Origin: Fragum whitleyi
Taxonomy: Eukaryota > Mollusca > Bivalvia > Cardiida > Cardiidae
DNA length: 64,000 nt
Direction: 5' to 3'
Assembly (NCBI GenBank): GCA_948146395.1
Contig: OX411543.1
Span: 37,095,058-37,159,057 of the forward strand
Part shown: positions 61,324 to 64,000 of the stretch, in pieces
Numbering within the stretch: the first letter of the stretch is position 1
Layout of the letters: every line of letters starts with the position of its first letter
The notes under the pieces: generated by a model
What the model was told of the DNA's origin: nothing
Database searches by the model: none
Seen by the model: the letters and a program-made list of their open reading frames with translations, nothing else
Made by a program: the position numbers and the translations under genes

Positions 61324-63093
61324 ACAAGAGACCCAAGAGGGCCAGAATTGCTCCACTGGCACTTAATGCCTGACAGATTTATGATAATTCATTTATAAAT
61401 TACATTAACCCTTTCCTGTTTTAAAAATTTTGGACCTCTCCAAATTCAAATGCAGACGAAAATTTAAAGTGGGTTTAATTTGAAAAATAAACATTCAGTA
61501 GGGTAGAAAATAGTGTGGAAAAAGAAGAAATAGCTTGTCAGAAGTAATTTCTTCTTTTTTTACGTTTTCTCAATCATAAAATCAAAGGCACATAAAAAGC
61601 AGGAAATAAACAGCAAAGGGTTAAAGTATAAAGCTAATCCATAATCTATCTGTAAGTAGATCAACATCTCAGGCCAAGGTTGGTTAACACATGACATGAA
61701 AAAAATCCTGAGTCAACAAACAATCTTATACAAAAGTCCCTATATTCCATGACACAGTAAAACATTTCAAGAGGTTTAATGTGTGCATAGTCACATGATA
61801 AGTAACATTTTTTGAAAGTTTCTTGAAATCTGTCAGTAAATGTACAAGTTGTGGTGACAAAGGTTGTATCACTAAGGCCCCTTTTTCCAATACACGGTCA
61901 CATCATCAACAAGAAAGAAATCAGAGAGAAGTCTATCCAAAAAACAATCCTGACATCAATCATTTGCCTCCAAAAATTCATTTCAGAGAAGAAGATATTA
62001 TTCTTTATTTATTTTGTCATACAGCACCTTTTTAGCTGACTTGACAGCTCCCATGTTTTCTCTCATTCATAATTTCAGGAAGAAATCTAAGAGAGCATGT
62101 CGAAAGGTTCATTCCTGTACAATTTGGTTGAAATCTAACCGGTACTTTCGAAGAAATTTTTTTTTATATTTTACCATATGGGGCCATTTTGGACTGACAC
62201 AGCAGCCCATAACACCCAAGTTAACAGCCCGATCTGGATTTAAAGAAGGAACCTGAAAGAGCATGTCCAAAGCTTCATTCTTGTGCAGTTAGGTTGAATT
62301 CTTACTGGTATTTTCAGGGAAGAATTTTTTTTCTTATTTTGCCACATAGGACTATTTTTGGATGATGCAACAGCCAACAGCACAAAGTTATCAACCCAAT
62401 CAAGATAAAATGAAGGAATCTGAAAGAGCATGTCTTAAGCATCATTCTTGTGAAATGGTTGGATGCTGACCAGTAGTTTCAGAGAAGAAGATATTTTAAA
62501 GAAAAAGTAAATGGAAGCACAATAAGGGGCCCTTATTTGTGACTCGATGACCCATAGTGCCCAATTTATCAGCCCGATCTAGATTTAAAGAACAAATCTT
62601 AAAGAGCATGTCTTAAACATCATTCATGTGAGATTTGGTTGAATTCTGACAAGCACTTTCAGAGAAGAAGATTTTTATATTTCACAAGGAGCCCTTTTTG
62701 TGACTTGACAGCCCATACCTCCAAAGTTATCAGCCTGATCAGGATTAAAAGAAGGAATCTGGAAGAACATGTCCTAAACACCATTCCTGTGAAATTTGGT
62801 TGAATTTCAAAGAGTGGTTTCAGAGAAGAAGATTTTTTTTCCCTATTTCACCAAAAAGGGACCGTTTTTTGGCGATGCCACAGCCCATAGTAACCAAATT
62901 ATCAGCATGATCAGGATTAAAAGAAGGAATCTGAAAGAGCACGTCCTAAGCATCATTCCTGTGAAATCTGGTTGAATTCTGACCAGTAGTTTCAGAGAAG
63001 ATGTACCAAAGAAAAAGTTAACAGACGCACTCACAATGGACACCAGGCCATTACAATAGCCCCCCCTCGACTTTGTCCAGTGGAGCTAAAAAC
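61324..63093 (+). mobile_element. HINE-like element (GCTCCACTGG type) with nested MITE
   Basis: ACAAGAGACCCAAGAGGGCC, subterminal GCTCCACTGG. About six monomers of roughly 170 bp (GAAAGAGCATGTC / TTCAGAGAAGAAGATTTTT) over about 62030-63010. End TTTGTCCAGTGGAGCTAAAAA. Interrupted by a family C MITE at 61404-61622. Confidence 0.7.
61404..61622 (-). mobile_element. MITE family C (reverse orientation)
   Basis: TTAACCCTTTCCTGTTTTAA left and AACAGCAAAGGGTTAA right; centre AAGAAGAAATAGCTTG...AATTTCTTCTT. Confidence 0.65.
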
Positions 63094-63132
63094 CTAACAA
63101 AGCACTTCATTAAAGATATAAGCAATAATTTC

Positions 63133-63195
63133 AAGGGGGCAGCACAAATACTGTATTTATATGCACTAACAATAGTTTATTACTGACTCCTCAAA
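63133..63195. mobile_element. Palindromic MITE family P1 (diverged)
   Basis: GGGGGCAGCACAAATACTGT and CACTAACAATAGTTTATTAC TGACTCCTC. Confidence 0.45.
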
Positions 63196-63308
63196 CTTTA
63201 TCAACATGTAATTACTTTTTTACTTCACAATAATATATGTTCACTTCTATTTTTTTTTTTTTTTTGTAGTACATGTAAACATTAATCTTGTTACAATCCT
63301 AGGCATTC

Positions 63309-63440
63309 ACCCTTGTCCTACTGAACCTTGGAATGTTCCTGCTTGGCAGGATATATAGACAAAGATCAGCCTGCACATATGTGCAGTCTGATCTTAATCT
63401 ATAATTCCTGGGGGTTTTTTTTAGCAGAAAAGTTTAAATA
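63309..63440 (+). mobile_element. Partial MITE family M
   Basis: CACCCTTGTCCTACTGAACC and CACATATGTGCAGTCTGATC; the right end is missing. Confidence 0.55.
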
Positions 63441-63511
63441 CAAGTATATATGTTGTTTAAATGCCTACTCTCAATTAGTGTACCCGATACATTCATGTAC
63501 ATTTTAAGGTA

Positions 63512-63661
63512 GTGGAACCGTAATAGTTCTGCAATATTTTGGGAAGGAATGAAATTATAAAGTGTTAACCGAATTCCTTATGATTTTCATTAGGGAAACC
63601 TCGGTCAACATTGTGAAATATAATAAGTTACAAAATATTGCAGTAACAATTATGGGTCCAC
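63512..63661. mobile_element. Second copy of the 150-bp palindromic MITE
   Basis: GGAACCGTAATAG left, ATTATGGGTCC right, and CGAATTCCTTATGATTTTCA TTAGGGAAACCTCGG centre; matches 38817-38969. Confidence 0.6.
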
Positions 63662-64000
63662 ATTTGCAACCTCACTTGGCCATTTCCATAAACTGCAACA
63701 GACCTCAGATGTATATTAGGCGGATGTGTAAGAAAAACTAATGCATGTACTTCGTTAGAGTCACGTTTTTTTTCATTCATCTGTTTAAGAGTCAAACTGA
63801 GACTTTAAAGACAAAGCATTTTCGAAAACTTCAGAATTTCAAGCAGTTATATAAGAAGATTAAGGTATTTAAATAGGGAAACGGAGAGTTCATTGTATTA
63901 ATTTGCTTAATCGAGTAGAGTTGACGACATAGAATTTTTCACTCAAAATTACGAGGGCTGGTGACATTTTAAGTGAAGTCATCAAGTTTTTCCCTGGTTT
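63662..64000. other. Window end, nothing recognised
   Basis: No repeat match or frame of known family. Confidence 0.4.

Overview
This is eukaryotic, AT-rich, intron- and repeat-dense DNA. It is most likely from a marine bivalve mollusc: the repeats carry mollusc-type features (tRNA-derived SINEs ending in a GCGGCGTTAAA-type tail, and hairpin-ended elements with internal tandem monomers), and the few coding exons are animal cell-biology genes. The species cannot be fixed from the sequence. Almost all short open frames here are shadows of repeats.

Genes. (1) The last two coding exons of a FAM219 family gene lie on the + strand (1485-1568 and 2255-2456); its 5' part is outside the window. (2) A complete seven-exon gene on the - strand (36604 down to 18739) was assembled by matching splice sites and reading phases. 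It encodes a predicted 485-residue class I Rab11-FIP-like protein: N-terminal C2 domain, then an IPT/TIG domain resembling that of exocyst Sec5, an NPF motif in acidic context, and a C-terminal coiled coil with the Rab11-binding signature. It is convergent with FAM219. (3) A complete and apparently young tyrosine-recombinase retrotransposon (DIRS order, split-direct-repeat Ngaro/PAT-like layout) occupies 39293-44212 on the - strand. It has a Gag-zinc knuckle-RT-RNase H frame, a tyrosine recombinase frame, and two 217-bp direct repeats that are identical by eye.

Region by region: 1-2.5 kb, repeats plus FAM219 exons; 2.9-18.7 kb, intergenic repeats; 18.7-36.6 kb, the Rab11-FIP-like gene with introns packed with tandem-repeat elements, MITEs and SINEs; 36.6-39.3 kb, SINEs, a 913-bp TIR element and small MITEs; 39.3-44.2 kb, the retrotransposon; 44.2-64 kb, repeats, including a 209-bp near-perfect inverted repeat (46.7-47.3 kb), a large foldback (47.9-48.1 kb) and a promoter-like stretch near 56.2-56.6 kb with a candidate first exon.

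The commonest repeat design is modular: a start like ACAAGAG, a short subterminal motif, tandem monomers of about 140-185 bp, usually a GACG-rich tract, a terminal hairpin whose arm repeats the subterminal motif inverted, and an end in TAAAAA. At least a dozen copies with several different subterminal motifs are present. They resemble non-autonomous Helentron/HINE-type elements, but no transposase is present to prove it.
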